Positions 26,909-35,317 of a DNA stretch of 64,000 nucleotides are shown here, one piece after another. The position numbers were made by a program, and so were the translations under genes. Below the pieces are notes generated by a model. The model was not told the origin of the DNA and did no database searches. It saw only the letters and a program-made list of their open reading frames with translations. The DNA is taken from positions 620,001-684,000 of the forward strand of contig CAWFTU010000014.1 of NCBI GenBank assembly GCA_963818725.1. Reading direction: 5' to 3'. Within the stretch, counting starts at the first letter, position 1; each line of letters begins with the position of its first letter. Source of the stretch: DATFDN01 sp963818725 (lineage in GTDB: Bacteria; Pseudomonadota; Alphaproteobacteria; Acetobacterales; Acetobacteraceae).

Positions 26909-29251
26909 TTAGGCCATCATCTTGCGCGGCTTCGTCTGCACCACCGGGGCCAGCGCAGGCGCGGCGAACGCGGCGGCGCGGCGCTCATCCGGCACCGGCC
27001 GGTAGAGCGTGTCGCGCTGCCGCGGCGCGCGGCCGATGCGGCCGATCAACGCCTCCATCGAGGCTGGCGGAAACTCCTGACCATGCTCGGTGCCAGCCGC
27101 GCGCGAGATGCTCTCGTTCATCAGTGTGCCGCCCATGTCGTTGGCGCCGGCTTGCAGGCACAGGGCCGCGCCCTCCGGCCCCATTTTCACCCACGACGTC
27201 TGGATGTTCGGAATCAGGGGATGGAGCGCAAGCCGCGCGACCGCGTGCATCAGCACCGCCTCGCGGAACGTCGGACCTTTGCGGGCGAGGCCCCGCAGAT
27301 ACATGGGCGCCTCCATGTGCACGAAGGGCAGCGGCACGAACTCCGTAAAGCCGCCCGTCTCGGTTTGCAGGTCGCGCAGCGCGAGCAGGTGCCGCGCCCA
27401 GGAGCGGGGGCGCTCGACATGGCCGTACATGATGGTGGACGTGGTGCGCAGGCCCAACGCGTGCGCGGCGCGCACGACCGCGAGCCATTGCGCGGTGTTG
27501 ATCTTGTCGGGCGCGATCACCGCGCGCACCGGATCATCCAGAATTTCCGCCGCGGTGCCGGGCAGCGTGCCGAGGCCGGCCTCCTTCAACCGCCCGAGGA
27601 ACGCGGGAACGGTGAGGCCAAGCGTGGCCGCGCCCTGCGTCACTTCGAGCGGAGAGAAGGCGTGGATGTGCATCCCCGGCACCGCCTCCTTGATGGCGCG
27701 GCAGATGCGCAGATAGGTCTCGCCTGTGTAGTCGGGATGGATGCCGCCTTGCAGGCAGACCTCGGTCGCGCCGCGCTCCCACGCCTCCGACGCGCGGCGC
27801 GTGATCTCCTGGAGATCGAGGTCGTAAGCGGGGCCGCGCAGCGCCTCGTGCGTCTTGCCTTTGGAGAAGGCGCAGAACGAGCAGTGATACGAACAGATGT
27901 TGGTGTAGTTGATGTTGCGGTTGACGACGTAGGGCACGACCTCGCCGGAAACGCGCCGGCGCAGCGCGTCGGCCACCGACAGGACGTGCTCGTAATCGGC
28001 GTCGCGCGCGGCGAACAGGCGTGTGATTTCGTTTTCGTCCAGCCGCGCCCCGGCGCACGCCTTGGCCACGCTGTCAGCGATGATGGGATCGACGTGAGCC
28101 AGGCGCGGCGTCCGCCGCGTGGGGATCCGAGTGAGGCCCGGCGCCCAGCCATCGTCGCGCGCCCACCCGTCCGCGTCCATCGCGCGCCGGACGTGCGCCG
28201 CCATGCCGGGCGCCAGCCAGCGCTCGGGCGCCTCGGCGAAGGCGGGATAGACCGGCAGGCGGGCCACCAGCACCTTGCCCATGGCCGCGCTGCGATCCGC
28301 GAGCGCCGCGATGTCCGGCCAGGGCGCTTCCGGATTGACGTGGTCTCGCGTGACCGGGGAGATGCCGCCCCAGTCATCGATCCCCGCGCCGATCAGGTGC
28401 TCATAGACGCCGGGCGACAGGTTGGGCGGCGCCTGCACATGCACATCGCGCGGCAGGATCAGGCGGGCCACGGCGATGCTCCAGAGCAGATCGTCCAGCT
28501 CGGGCTCTGGCGCCCCCGCCTGCTTGGTGTTCGGCTTGGCGCGGAAGTTCTGGACGATCACCTCCTGGATATGGCTGTAGTCCTGATGCAGCGCGGCGAT
28601 CGCGCGCAAGGCGTCGATCCGCTCCGCGCGGGTCTCGCCGATGCCGATCAGGATGCCCGTGGTGAACGGCACGGCCAGCTCGCCCGCCAGCCGGAGCGTC
28701 TCCAGCCGCCGCTCGGGCAGCTTGTCGGGAGAGCCGAAATGCACGCCGCCCGGCTCGCACAGGCGCCGGCTGGTGCTCTCCAGCATGACCCCTTGGCTGG
28801 CCGAGACCTCGCGCAAGGACGCCATCTCCGCGCCGGTCATCACGCCGGGATTGACATGCGGCAGCAGGCCCGTCTCGCGCAGCACCAGCGCGCACATCTC
28901 GCGCAGATAATCGATCGTGCTGGCGTGGCCGAACCGCGCCAGCACCTCGCGCGCGGCGCGGTAGCGCAGCTCCGGCTTGTCGCCCAGCGTGAACAGCGCC
29001 TCCGTGCAGCCGGCCCGCGCGCCCGCGCGGGCGATCGACAGAACCTCCTCCGGCGAGAGATAGGCGGGGTGTCCGGCGCGCGGACGCTCGGCGAAGGTGC
29101 AGTAGTGGCAAACGTCCCGGCACAGCTTGGTCAGCGGGATGAAGACCTTGCGCGAATAGGAGATCAGCCGTCCGTGCACGGAATCGCGCAGCGCGGCGGC
29201 GCGCGCCATCAGCTCGGGCAGCGGCGCGGCCAGCAGCTCAGCATCGGTCAT
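26909..29251 (-). CDS. fbiC: FO synthase, CofG-CofH fusion (F420 biosynthesis)
   Basis: A 780-aa double radical-SAM enzyme. It makes 7,8-didemethyl-8-hydroxy-5-deazariboflavin (FO), the chromophore of coenzyme F420, from tyrosine and 5-amino-6-ribitylaminouracil. The CofG half (about residues 1-370) has the cluster motif CRDVCHYC near residue 45. The CofH half (about 420-780) has CSYHCSFC near residue 455, with NRNINYTNIC before it and GGIHPDYTGETY after. Both CxxxCxxC sets are intact. Domain order and length match actinobacterial FbiC (about 850 aa) rather than separate CofG and CofH. The ATG at 29251 has GGGGA six bases upstream; an ATG at 29257 is possible. It follows an LLM oxidoreductase on the same strand. 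Confidence 0.95.
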   Translation of the reverse strand: MTDAELLAAPLPELMARAAALRDSVHGRLISYSRKVFIPLTKLCRDVCHYCTFAERPRAGHPAYLSPEEVLSIARAGARAGCTEALFTLGDKPELRYRAAREVLARFGHASTIDYLREMCALVLRETGLLPHVNPGVMTGAEMASLREVSASQGVMLESTSRRLCEPGGVHFGSPDKLPERRLETLRLAGELAVPFTTGILIGIGETRAERIDALRAIAALHQDYSHIQEVIVQNFRAKPNTKQAGAPEPELDDLLWSIAVARLILPRDVHVQAPPNLSPGVYEHLIGAGIDDWGGISPVTRDHVNPEAPWPDIAALADRSAAMGKVLVARLPVYPAFAEAPERWLAPGMAAHVRRAMDADGWARDDGWAPGLTRIPTRRTPRLAHVDPIIADSVAKACAGARLDENEITRLFAARDADYEHVLSVADALRRRVSGEVVPYVVNRNINYTNICSYHCSFCAFSKGKTHEALRGPAYDLDLQEITRRASEAWERGATEVCLQGGIHPDYTGETYLRICRAIKEAVPGMHIHAFSPLEVTQGAATLGLTVPAFLGRLKEAGLGTLPGTAAEILDDPVRAVIAPDKINTAQWLAVVRAAHALGLRTTSTIMYGHVERPRSWARHLLALRDLQTETGGFTEFVPLPFVHMEAPMYLRGLARKGPTFREAVLMHAVARLALHPLIPNIQTSWVKMGPEGAALCLQAGANDMGGTLMNESISRAAGTEHGQEFPPASMEALIGRIGRAPRQRDTLYRPVPDERRAAAFAAPALAPVVQTKPRKMMA

Positions 29252-29270
29252 TGTCATTCCCCGTTTTGAG

Positions 29271-29350
29271 CCCTCCCCCAAACCGCTCCCGCAGGGGGGA
29301 GCTTCATACCTGCTCCCCCTCCCCTGGCGGGAGGGCGCCGGGGGGAGGGA
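29271..29350. repeat. Dispersed GC-rich palindromic repeat, copy at LLM gene end
   Basis: Arms CCCTCCCCCAAACCGCTCCC and CTCCCCCTCCCCTGGCGGGA with their inverse parts belong to the same family as 4566-4657. The right part encodes the last ~15 residues of the upstream LLM protein (PPPGALPPGEGEQV); the left part fills the gap to fbiC. Confidence 0.65.
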
Positions 29351-30290
29351 CATGCGCGCCATCGGCAAATCGATGGAGGTTTTCCAAGGTCTCCTCAATC
29401 GAGGGGGCCTGCGGCAAGACGATCAGATGGTCAAGCCCGGCCTTGTCCAGAGCCGCCACGTCCTCGCACATATCGTCCGCGCTTCCCGTGAACATCTCGC
29501 GCGCGCCATCCGGCGTCTTCCGCGCGGTCCATTGCGGGGGCTTGAACCAGAGAAGGGCGACCCCGATCGCCCCCGGGTCGCGACTCTCCGCCTCGGCGGC
29601 GCGTGCCAGACGGTCGATCCCGGCCCTCAGCCGCGCCGGGGTGTCGAACGGCGCTTCCTGGTTATGGGAGGCCGGGTACCAGCAATCGCCGAAACGCACG
29701 GTTCGGCGCAACGCCGCCTGGCTCTCGCCGCCGACCCAGAGTGGGATTGGCTGCTGCACCGGCTTGGGGCGGAATGTCACGTTCTCGAATCGGACATACC
29801 GGCCCTGGAAGGATGGCGTCTCCTCGGTCCACAGCGCGCGGAAGGCGGCGAGGTACTCGTCGGTGACGGCGCCGCGCCGCATCACGGGCGGAGCGTTGAG
29901 CGGCTCGAACTCCTCGCGCATCCAGCCCACGCCGACACCGGCGACCAGCCGTCCGTCCGACAGCGTGTCGATGGTGGCCAGCACCTTCGCGCCGACGATC
30001 GCAGGGCGGTAGGGCACGACCAGGACCGAGGGCAGGAGGCGGACGCGGCTGGTGCAGGCGGCGAGGAAGCAGAGCGTGCCGAGCACGTCGAGACACTCCC
30101 CGGTCTGCGCGCCCACCCACACGCCGTCCTCGGTGTAGGGATAGCGTGTGGCGACGTCAGAGGGCAGGATCAATCGGTCAGGGATGCCGATGAAATCGTA
30201 GCCCAGCGCCTCGGCCCGTCGCGCGCAGGCGACCAGGTTGGCCCGCGAGGCGAGGCAGCCGCGCGCGCCGACATGGATGCCGAACCTCAT
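29304..30290 (-). CDS. LLM-class oxidoreductase, probably F420-dependent
   Basis: A 328-aa bacterial-luciferase-like TIM barrel. It starts MRFGIHVGARG and has the conserved SRVRLLPSVLVVPYRPAI, DTLSDGRLVAGVGVGWMREEF and PIPLWVGGES blocks, the pattern of LLM proteins that use F420 or FMN. It resembles the divergent neighbour at 30365 closely, suggesting duplication. The stop is 52 bases from fbiC, so the two probably form an operon. The ATG at 30290 was chosen over 30353 because conservation starts there. The C-terminal Pro/Gly-rich residues come from a dispersed repeat. The substrate is unknown. Confidence 0.88.
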   Translation of the reverse strand: MRFGIHVGARGCLASRANLVACARRAEALGYDFIGIPDRLILPSDVATRYPYTEDGVWVGAQTGECLDVLGTLCFLAACTSRVRLLPSVLVVPYRPAIVGAKVLATIDTLSDGRLVAGVGVGWMREEFEPLNAPPVMRRGAVTDEYLAAFRALWTEETPSFQGRYVRFENVTFRPKPVQQPIPLWVGGESQAALRRTVRFGDCWYPASHNQEAPFDTPARLRAGIDRLARAAEAESRDPGAIGVALLWFKPPQWTARKTPDGAREMFTGSADDMCEDVAALDKAGLDHLIVLPQAPSIEETLENLHRFADGAHVPPPGALPPGEGEQV

Positions 30291-30364
30291 CCCTCCCCTC
30301 CGGGCCTCGCCCCGGCTCCATCCTGTGGTATCGTCGCCGCGAAGGCAAACCAAGGGGGGATTTC

Positions 30365-31318
30365 ATGCAGATCGGGTGCAGCGCGCCGAGCAGCGGGCCT
30401 CTGACCGACCCCGATAGCGTCGCGCGGGTCGCCACCGAGGCGGAGATGCTCGGTTTTGACTACGTCACCGTCAGCGATCACATCATGATCCCGACCGACA
30501 TCGACTCTCGCTATCCCTACAGCGACAGCGGGGAGTTCCCATCCGGCGCGCGCGTCGATCGGCACGAGCAGCTCATGGAGGCGATGTTCATCGCCGCCAA
30601 GACCTCGAAGCTGCGCATCGTCACCTCGGTCATGGTGGTGCCGCACCGCCCGGCGGTGCTGACCGCCAAGCTGCTGGCCACGCTCGACGTGCTGTCCAAG
30701 GGCCGCCTCACGCTCGGCATCGGCGCGGGCTGGATGCGCGAGGAGTTCGAGGCGGTGGGCACCCCGCCTTTCGAGGAGCGCGGCGCCGTGACCGACGAGT
30801 ACATGGCGGCCTGCAAGGCGCTGTGGGAACAGGACGAGCCGCGCTTCGAGGGCAAGTACGCGAAGTTCTCGGGCATCATGTTCACGCCGAAGCCAGTGCA
30901 GAAGCCGATTCCGATCTGGGTGGGCGGGGAGAGCAACCCGGCGCTGCGCCGCACCGCGCGGTACGGAGACGCGTGGTATCCGATCGGCACCAACCCGCAA
31001 TTCCCGATGGACACGCTGCGCCGCTACAAGGCCGGTGTGGAGAAGCTGCGCGGCCTGGTCGAGAAGGCGGGGCGCGATCCCCAATCGGTCGCGCTGGCCT
31101 ATCGCGTGTCCGCCAACCCGGAGGCGCAGCCCAAGGGCACGGTGGATGGGGAGCGCAAGCTGTTCACTGGCGGCTACGCCGACTACGCCGGCGACGTGCG
31201 CGCCCTGGCCGAAGTAGGTGTGGGCGCGTTCGATTTCGGCCTGTACGGGCCGACGCTGGCGGCGACGCTCGACAATATGCGCCGTTTCCGCGACGAAGTC
31301 GCGGCGCGGGTGCGGTGA
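30365..31318 (+). CDS. LLM-class oxidoreductase, probably F420-dependent
   Basis: A 317-aa LLM protein: TEAEMLGFDYVTVSDHIMIP, LRIVTSVMVVPHRPAV, KGRLTLGIGAGWMREEFEAVG and PIPIWVGGESNPALRRTA. The start is clear, with AGGGGGGA just upstream of the ATG at 30365. It is transcribed away from the LLM gene at 29304 with only 74 bases between, so they may share a divergent promoter. It is followed 10 bases later by another LLM gene. Cofactor use is inferred from the adjacent fbiC and the sequence type; FMN use cannot be excluded. Confidence 0.9.
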   Translation: MQIGCSAPSSGPLTDPDSVARVATEAEMLGFDYVTVSDHIMIPTDIDSRYPYSDSGEFPSGARVDRHEQLMEAMFIAAKTSKLRIVTSVMVVPHRPAVLTAKLLATLDVLSKGRLTLGIGAGWMREEFEAVGTPPFEERGAVTDEYMAACKALWEQDEPRFEGKYAKFSGIMFTPKPVQKPIPIWVGGESNPALRRTARYGDAWYPIGTNPQFPMDTLRRYKAGVEKLRGLVEKAGRDPQSVALAYRVSANPEAQPKGTVDGERKLFTGGYADYAGDVRALAEVGVGAFDFGLYGPTLAATLDNMRRFRDEVAARVR

Positions 31319-31328
31319 GGAGGAAGCC

Positions 31329-32369
31329 ATGCAGCTCGGCATCACCATCGACCTATCGGGCGCGCAGCCGCGTCTCGACATGGACCGCGTGCTGGAGGCC
31401 GAGCGCCTCGGCTTCGCCGAGGCCTGGACCGGCGAGGCGTACGGCACCGACGCCGTCACGCCCGTCGCCTGGATTCTCGCGCGCACCACGCGCATCAAGG
31501 CCGGAACCGGCATCATGCAGATGCACGCCCGCACCCCGGCAATGGCGGCGATGACGGCGATCACGTTGCAGCACCTGTCGGGCGATCGCTTTCTCTGCGG
31601 CGTCGGCGTCTCCGGGCCGCAGGTGGTCGAGGGCTGGCACGGCGTTCCCTACGGGAAGCCGATGCTGCGCACGAAGGAGTACATCGCGATCATCCGCCAG
31701 ATACTGGAGCGCAAGGCACCGCTCGAGTTCCACGGCGAGCACTACGACATCCCGTATCGCGGTCCGGACGCGACCGGGCTCGGCAAGCCGCTGCGCAGCA
31801 TCGCGCACGGCAACCCGGCGCTGCCCTTTTACACCGCCTCCATCACGCCGGCCGGGCTGCGCACGGCGGGCGAGGTGGCGGATGGCGTGCTGCCGATCTT
31901 CTACTCGCCCGAGCGGCCTGGGATTGTGAGCGATCCGATCCTGGAGGGGATGCGCAGGGCGGGCCGAACGCCGAGCCTGGAGGCGTTCGATGTCGCGCCG
32001 TTCGTGCGCGTCAAGATGGGGCCGGACGTGCAGGCGTGCCGCGACGCGATCCGCCCGGAACTCGCGCTCTATATCGGTGGAATGGGGGCGAGAACGAAGA
32101 ACTTCTACAACGACGTGGCGATCAAGCTCGGCTACGAGGGCGCGGCGAGGGTCATCCAGGACTTTTACCTGGACGGCAAGAAGGCCGAGGCGGCGGGGGC
32201 GGTGCCGGATCGGCTGGTGGACGAGATTTCGCTCGTCGGACCGGCGGAGATGATTCGCGACCGGCTGGCGTCCTGGAAGCAAGTGGCGAAGGATCGCCAC
32301 GTCGGGACAATGGTGCTGAAGGGCGCGAGCCTGGAGGCGATGCGGGTGGTTGCGGAGGCGGTGCTGTAG
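31329..32369 (+). CDS. LLM-class oxidoreductase, probably F420-dependent
   Basis: A 346-aa LLM protein of a different subgroup from its neighbours: VLEAERLGFAEAWTGEAYG, TTRIKAGTGIMQMHARTP, RFLCGVGVSGPQVVEGWHG and LPFYTASITPAGLRTAGE. The pattern resembles methylenetetrahydromethanopterin reductase-like enzymes and actinobacterial F420-dependent oxidoreductases. The ATG at 31329 has GAGGAGGAAGCC in front. It lies 10 bases after the previous LLM gene and 9 bases before the Nudix gene, forming a tight three-gene operon. Confidence 0.9.
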   Translation: MQLGITIDLSGAQPRLDMDRVLEAERLGFAEAWTGEAYGTDAVTPVAWILARTTRIKAGTGIMQMHARTPAMAAMTAITLQHLSGDRFLCGVGVSGPQVVEGWHGVPYGKPMLRTKEYIAIIRQILERKAPLEFHGEHYDIPYRGPDATGLGKPLRSIAHGNPALPFYTASITPAGLRTAGEVADGVLPIFYSPERPGIVSDPILEGMRRAGRTPSLEAFDVAPFVRVKMGPDVQACRDAIRPELALYIGGMGARTKNFYNDVAIKLGYEGAARVIQDFYLDGKKAEAAGAVPDRLVDEISLVGPAEMIRDRLASWKQVAKDRHVGTMVLKGASLEAMRVVAEAVL

Positions 32370-32378
32370 ATCGACGGA

Positions 32379-32843
32379 ATGGATCGGGCGCTGGATTACG
32401 GCTACCGGCTCGCTTACCGGATTGGTTTCGTGACGGCACGCACGTGGTGGTTCATGCGTCGGCCCCGCCACGAGGGCGCGCTGGTTGCGGTCTGGGTTGG
32501 CGATCGCGTGCTTGTCGTGCGGCAGTCCTATCGCCAGACGCTCTGTTTTCCTGGCGGCGGCGTGAAACAGGGTGAGGCACCCGTTGTCGCAGCGATGCGG
32601 GAATTATTGGAGGAAATCGGGCTTACGGTGTCGGTCGGAACCCTGAGCCTGGCATACGAGGCGACCAAGCTGTGGGACTACCGGCTCGACCATGTGCAAA
32701 TCTTCGAGCTGCGGCTGGACGCCGAGCCCAAGCTTCGGATCGACAACCGCGAGATCCTCGCGACGCGATTCATCACGGCTGGCGCGTCCAGGGGAGCGAG
32801 GATGAACCCGTTCGTCGCGGAGTACCTTGCCGCTCACTCCTGA
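32379..32843 (+). CDS. Nudix hydrolase
   Basis: A 154-aa protein with a complete Nudix box, GGVKQGEAPVVAAMRELL followed by EEIGL (about residues 65-87), in which the Mg-binding REx2EE glutamates are present. Nudix enzymes cleave nucleoside diphosphate derivatives such as ADP-ribose, NADH or CoA. It may remove damaged cofactors in this operon, but the substrate is not evident. The gene converges with the DUF35 gene on the other strand, and their stops overlap by 10 bases. Confidence 0.88.
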   Translation: MDRALDYGYRLAYRIGFVTARTWWFMRRPRHEGALVAVWVGDRVLVVRQSYRQTLCFPGGGVKQGEAPVVAAMRELLEEIGLTVSVGTLSLAYEATKLWDYRLDHVQIFELRLDAEPKLRIDNREILATRFITAGASRGARMNPFVAEYLAAHS

Positions 32844-33355
32844 GGGTAGCGCCATGGCGTGGCGGGCTGCGCCGCGCCGTCGTCGATCGTCCATTGCGGC
32901 AGCGACAAGCCGGGCGCGATATCGGTGAACGCCATCCGCACGCGGGTGCCGATGCCGATGCCGCGCACCTGATCGGGCGGGGCCAGCTTGCCGTCCGGTG
33001 TCACGAGATTGCCCGCGACACGGAGCGCCTCGTGCTCGGTGGGCGTCCCCTTTTGCGTGTCGAGATCAACCAGCAGCACCATGTAAGGCGTGAATGGCTT
33101 GAATTGAGGCTGGATCGCGTGATGCACCTCCGTATAGGAATGCACCGCTCCCTTCCCTTCGACTTGCGTCCAGCGTGCCTTCGGGCTGGCGCACCATGGG
33201 CAGGCGGTTGTCGGCGGGTAGCGCAGCCTGTGGCACGCCTCGCATTGCTGCAAATGGAAGTCGTGCGCGGCGCAATGGCCGAAATATTCCAGGTTTTCGA
33301 CCTCAAGATCGCTCAGCCGCAGCGTCATTCCAAGATACTCGGCGGTGATCGCCAT
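32834..33355 (-). CDS. DUF35/Zn-ribbon OB-fold protein, partner of thiolase-like protein
   Basis: A 173-aa protein with a rubredoxin-like zinc ribbon, CEACHRLRYPPTTACPWC (about residues 38-55), followed by an OB-fold domain with HSYTEVHHAIQPQFKPFTP. Proteins of this family (DUF35, ChsH2 C-terminal domain) bind thiolase-fold proteins; in actinobacterial steroid degradation the DUF35 part of ChsH2 activates the aldolase Ltp2. It lies 17 bases after the thiolase-like gene on the same strand, which supports a complex of the two. Confidence 0.88.
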   Translation of the reverse strand: MAITAEYLGMTLRLSDLEVENLEYFGHCAAHDFHLQQCEACHRLRYPPTTACPWCASPKARWTQVEGKGAVHSYTEVHHAIQPQFKPFTPYMVLLVDLDTQKGTPTEHEALRVAGNLVTPDGKLAPPDQVRGIGIGTRVRMAFTDIAPGLSLPQWTIDDGAAQPATPWRYPQE

Positions 33356-33372
33356 GTCTCCTTCCTCCCCGC

Positions 33373-34629
33373 TCAGCCGCGCCGCATGACCATGGCGGAA
33401 CCCGTCGCGGGCATCGCCCAGCCCAGATTGGCCGTGACCTCCACGTCCTTGACCTGGCGGCAGCCGCCGGGCCGGTGATCGTAGGTGTGCTGGCGCTTGC
33501 CGTCGGGTCCGACCGGGCAGGAGTCGTCCACGTCGTGGCGGAGCTGGCGCACGTTCTCGATCACCATGTTCATGCCGTGCGTGTAGCCTTCACAGAGATG
33601 CCCGCCGGATGTGTTGTTCGGCCGCCGCCCGCCCAGCCGGATGATGCCCGATGACACGTACTCGCCGCCCTCGCCCTTCTTGCAGAACCCGTAATCCTCC
33701 AGTTGCAGCATGGAGGTGAAGGTGAACGCGTCATAGGCGCCGGTTGCGTCCACGTCCTCCGGCCCCAGGCCCGCATTCGGCCAGAGGATGTCCTTCGCGT
33801 AGTGGCCGGCGACGGTGGAGATGGGGCCGTGCTGGTAGTGCATGTCCAGGCGCGGCTTGTTGCAGCGCCCGACCACGGCGCGGATCAGCGCGGGCGTGTG
33901 ACGCAGGTCGCGCGCGCGCTCGGCGCCGGTGACGATGACGCAGGTGGCGTTGTCGGTCTCCACGCAGCAATCGAGCAGGTGCAGCGGCTTGCAGATGAAG
34001 CGGCTGGACAGCACCTCCTTGACCGTGACCCGCTTCGGATAGAGCGCCTTCGGGTTGATCGCGGCGTGCTCGGAGTGGATCACCTTCACCATGGCGACCT
34101 GCTCGGGCCGTGTGCCGTAGTCGTGCATGTGGCGCAGGAAGGTGGGCGCGAACAACTGCCCGGCGCTCTGCCAGCCATAGGCGCGGCTGTGCAGCATGTC
34201 GCCGGTGACGGGCGGAGCGGACCGGGCGCCGGTGCCGCCGATCCGCACCTCGGAGTAGCCGTTCATTGAGCGGAAGATGGCGACGCACTTGCACATCCCG
34301 GCCTCGATGACGCCGATGGCGATGCCGATCAGCGCCTCGGTCGAGCTGCCGCCACCGAACACGTCCATATAGAAGTTGAGCCGTATGCCGAGATCGCCTG
34401 CGAGCATCGGGGCGAAGGTGGAGTCGCCGCTCTGGTAGGACAGCATTCCGTCGATGTCGGCGCTGCGCAGCCCGGCATCCTGCATGGCGTTGCGCACCGC
34501 CCAGGTGCCAAGCGCGCGGGTGCTCATGCCGGAGCCGCGCGTGTAGGTCGTCTCGCCCACGCCGACGATCGCGTATTTGTCGCGCAAGAATTTGGGCGTT
34601 GTCGCGTCCGTGTCGGCCGGCAGCGGCAT
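33373..34629 (-). CDS. Thiolase-like (lipid-transfer/aldolase type) protein
   Basis: A 418-aa thiolase-superfamily protein of the SCP-x/Ltp group. It starts KYAIVGVGETTYTRGSGMSTRAL and has FGGGSSTEALIGIAIGVI, RSMNGYSEVRIGG and the C-terminal CEGYTHGMNMVIENVRQLRH. The usual catalytic Cys of true thiolases is not in its normal context; members with DUF35 partners can act as retro-aldolases on acyl-CoA beta-hydroxy compounds (Ltp2 is the known case). The DUF35 gene follows directly. A second, distinct pair is at 51294-52851. Confidence 0.86.
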   Translation of the reverse strand: MPLPADTDATTPKFLRDKYAIVGVGETTYTRGSGMSTRALGTWAVRNAMQDAGLRSADIDGMLSYQSGDSTFAPMLAGDLGIRLNFYMDVFGGGSSTEALIGIAIGVIEAGMCKCVAIFRSMNGYSEVRIGGTGARSAPPVTGDMLHSRAYGWQSAGQLFAPTFLRHMHDYGTRPEQVAMVKVIHSEHAAINPKALYPKRVTVKEVLSSRFICKPLHLLDCCVETDNATCVIVTGAERARDLRHTPALIRAVVGRCNKPRLDMHYQHGPISTVAGHYAKDILWPNAGLGPEDVDATGAYDAFTFTSMLQLEDYGFCKKGEGGEYVSSGIIRLGGRRPNNTSGGHLCEGYTHGMNMVIENVRQLRHDVDDSCPVGPDGKRQHTYDHRPGGCRQVKDVEVTANLGWAMPATGSAMVMRRG

Positions 34630-34766
34630 GGGTTCCTCCCAGGGTCCGTTCCGGGGAGGCTAGTTCCATCGGGCCTGGCGGGAAAGCCGCGATTGACGGG
34701 CGGGGCGCTGGGGGTAGTGTCGTCAGACGCGCCTCGCCGCGAGGCCATACAGATCAGGAGGAAACA

Positions 34767-35276
34767 ATGAACCCACGCCTTTTGACCGTTGCCAGCCTGG
34801 CGATCGGCTTCGCAACGCCTGCCCTCGCCCAGGAAAAGAGTGCGGCTTGCGATGGTCCACAGGACGCGTGCCAGCAGATCGTCAGCATTCCGAAAAAATG
34901 GGAGGCGGCGTTCAACAAGAAGGACGCCGCGGGAGCTGCGGCACTTTATGCACAGGATGCCATCCTCGTGCCGGAAGGTCCCATTGTTTCCGGAAGAGAG
35001 GCGATTCAAAAGTTCTGGAGCGCGGCCATCCAGGCGGGTTTTTCGGATGCGGTCGTGAACACCGACCAGGTGCGAGTGGCAGGAGATGTGGCATGGGGGG
35101 CCGGAGATTGGCGCGAGACCGGTCCGGGCCCGAACCATGCTACCCAGCCCTTCCACGGAAAATGGGGCGCCGTCTTCACCCGTGACGGCGGAACCTGGGG
35201 GCTCAGCTTGGATGCGGTCAACACCATTGAGAGCCCGCCCTCGCAGAGCGGCGAAGGCACGTCGGCCAGTCGATAG
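34767..35276 (+). CDS. Secreted SnoaL/nuclear-transport-factor-2-like protein
   Basis: A 169-aa protein with a signal peptide (residues 1-21, ending ALAQ). The mature part has the NTF2-like cone fold pattern: IPKKWEAAFNKKDAAGAAALYA, then DAILVPEGPIVSGREAIQKFW. Two early cysteines in SAACDGPQDACQQI may form a disulfide. The ATG at 34767 has AGGAGGAAAC ahead of it. It comes 41 bases before the LLM gene at 35318 on the same strand. Members act as isomerases, lyases or simple binding proteins; the role here is unknown. Confidence 0.82.
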   Translation: MNPRLLTVASLAIGFATPALAQEKSAACDGPQDACQQIVSIPKKWEAAFNKKDAAGAAALYAQDAILVPEGPIVSGREAIQKFWSAAIQAGFSDAVVNTDQVRVAGDVAWGAGDWRETGPGPNHATQPFHGKWGAVFTRDGGTWGLSLDAVNTIESPPSQSGEGTSASR

Positions 35277-35317
35277 CCACAGCCGCTCGACATCCAGCCA
35301 AACCGACGGAGAGTGTG

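Noticed and set aside
27083..29269. 728-codon plus-strand frame opposite fbiC
   Set aside because: fbiC carries both radical-SAM motifs; the opposite frame has Arg/His/Gln-rich text with no recognisable domain.
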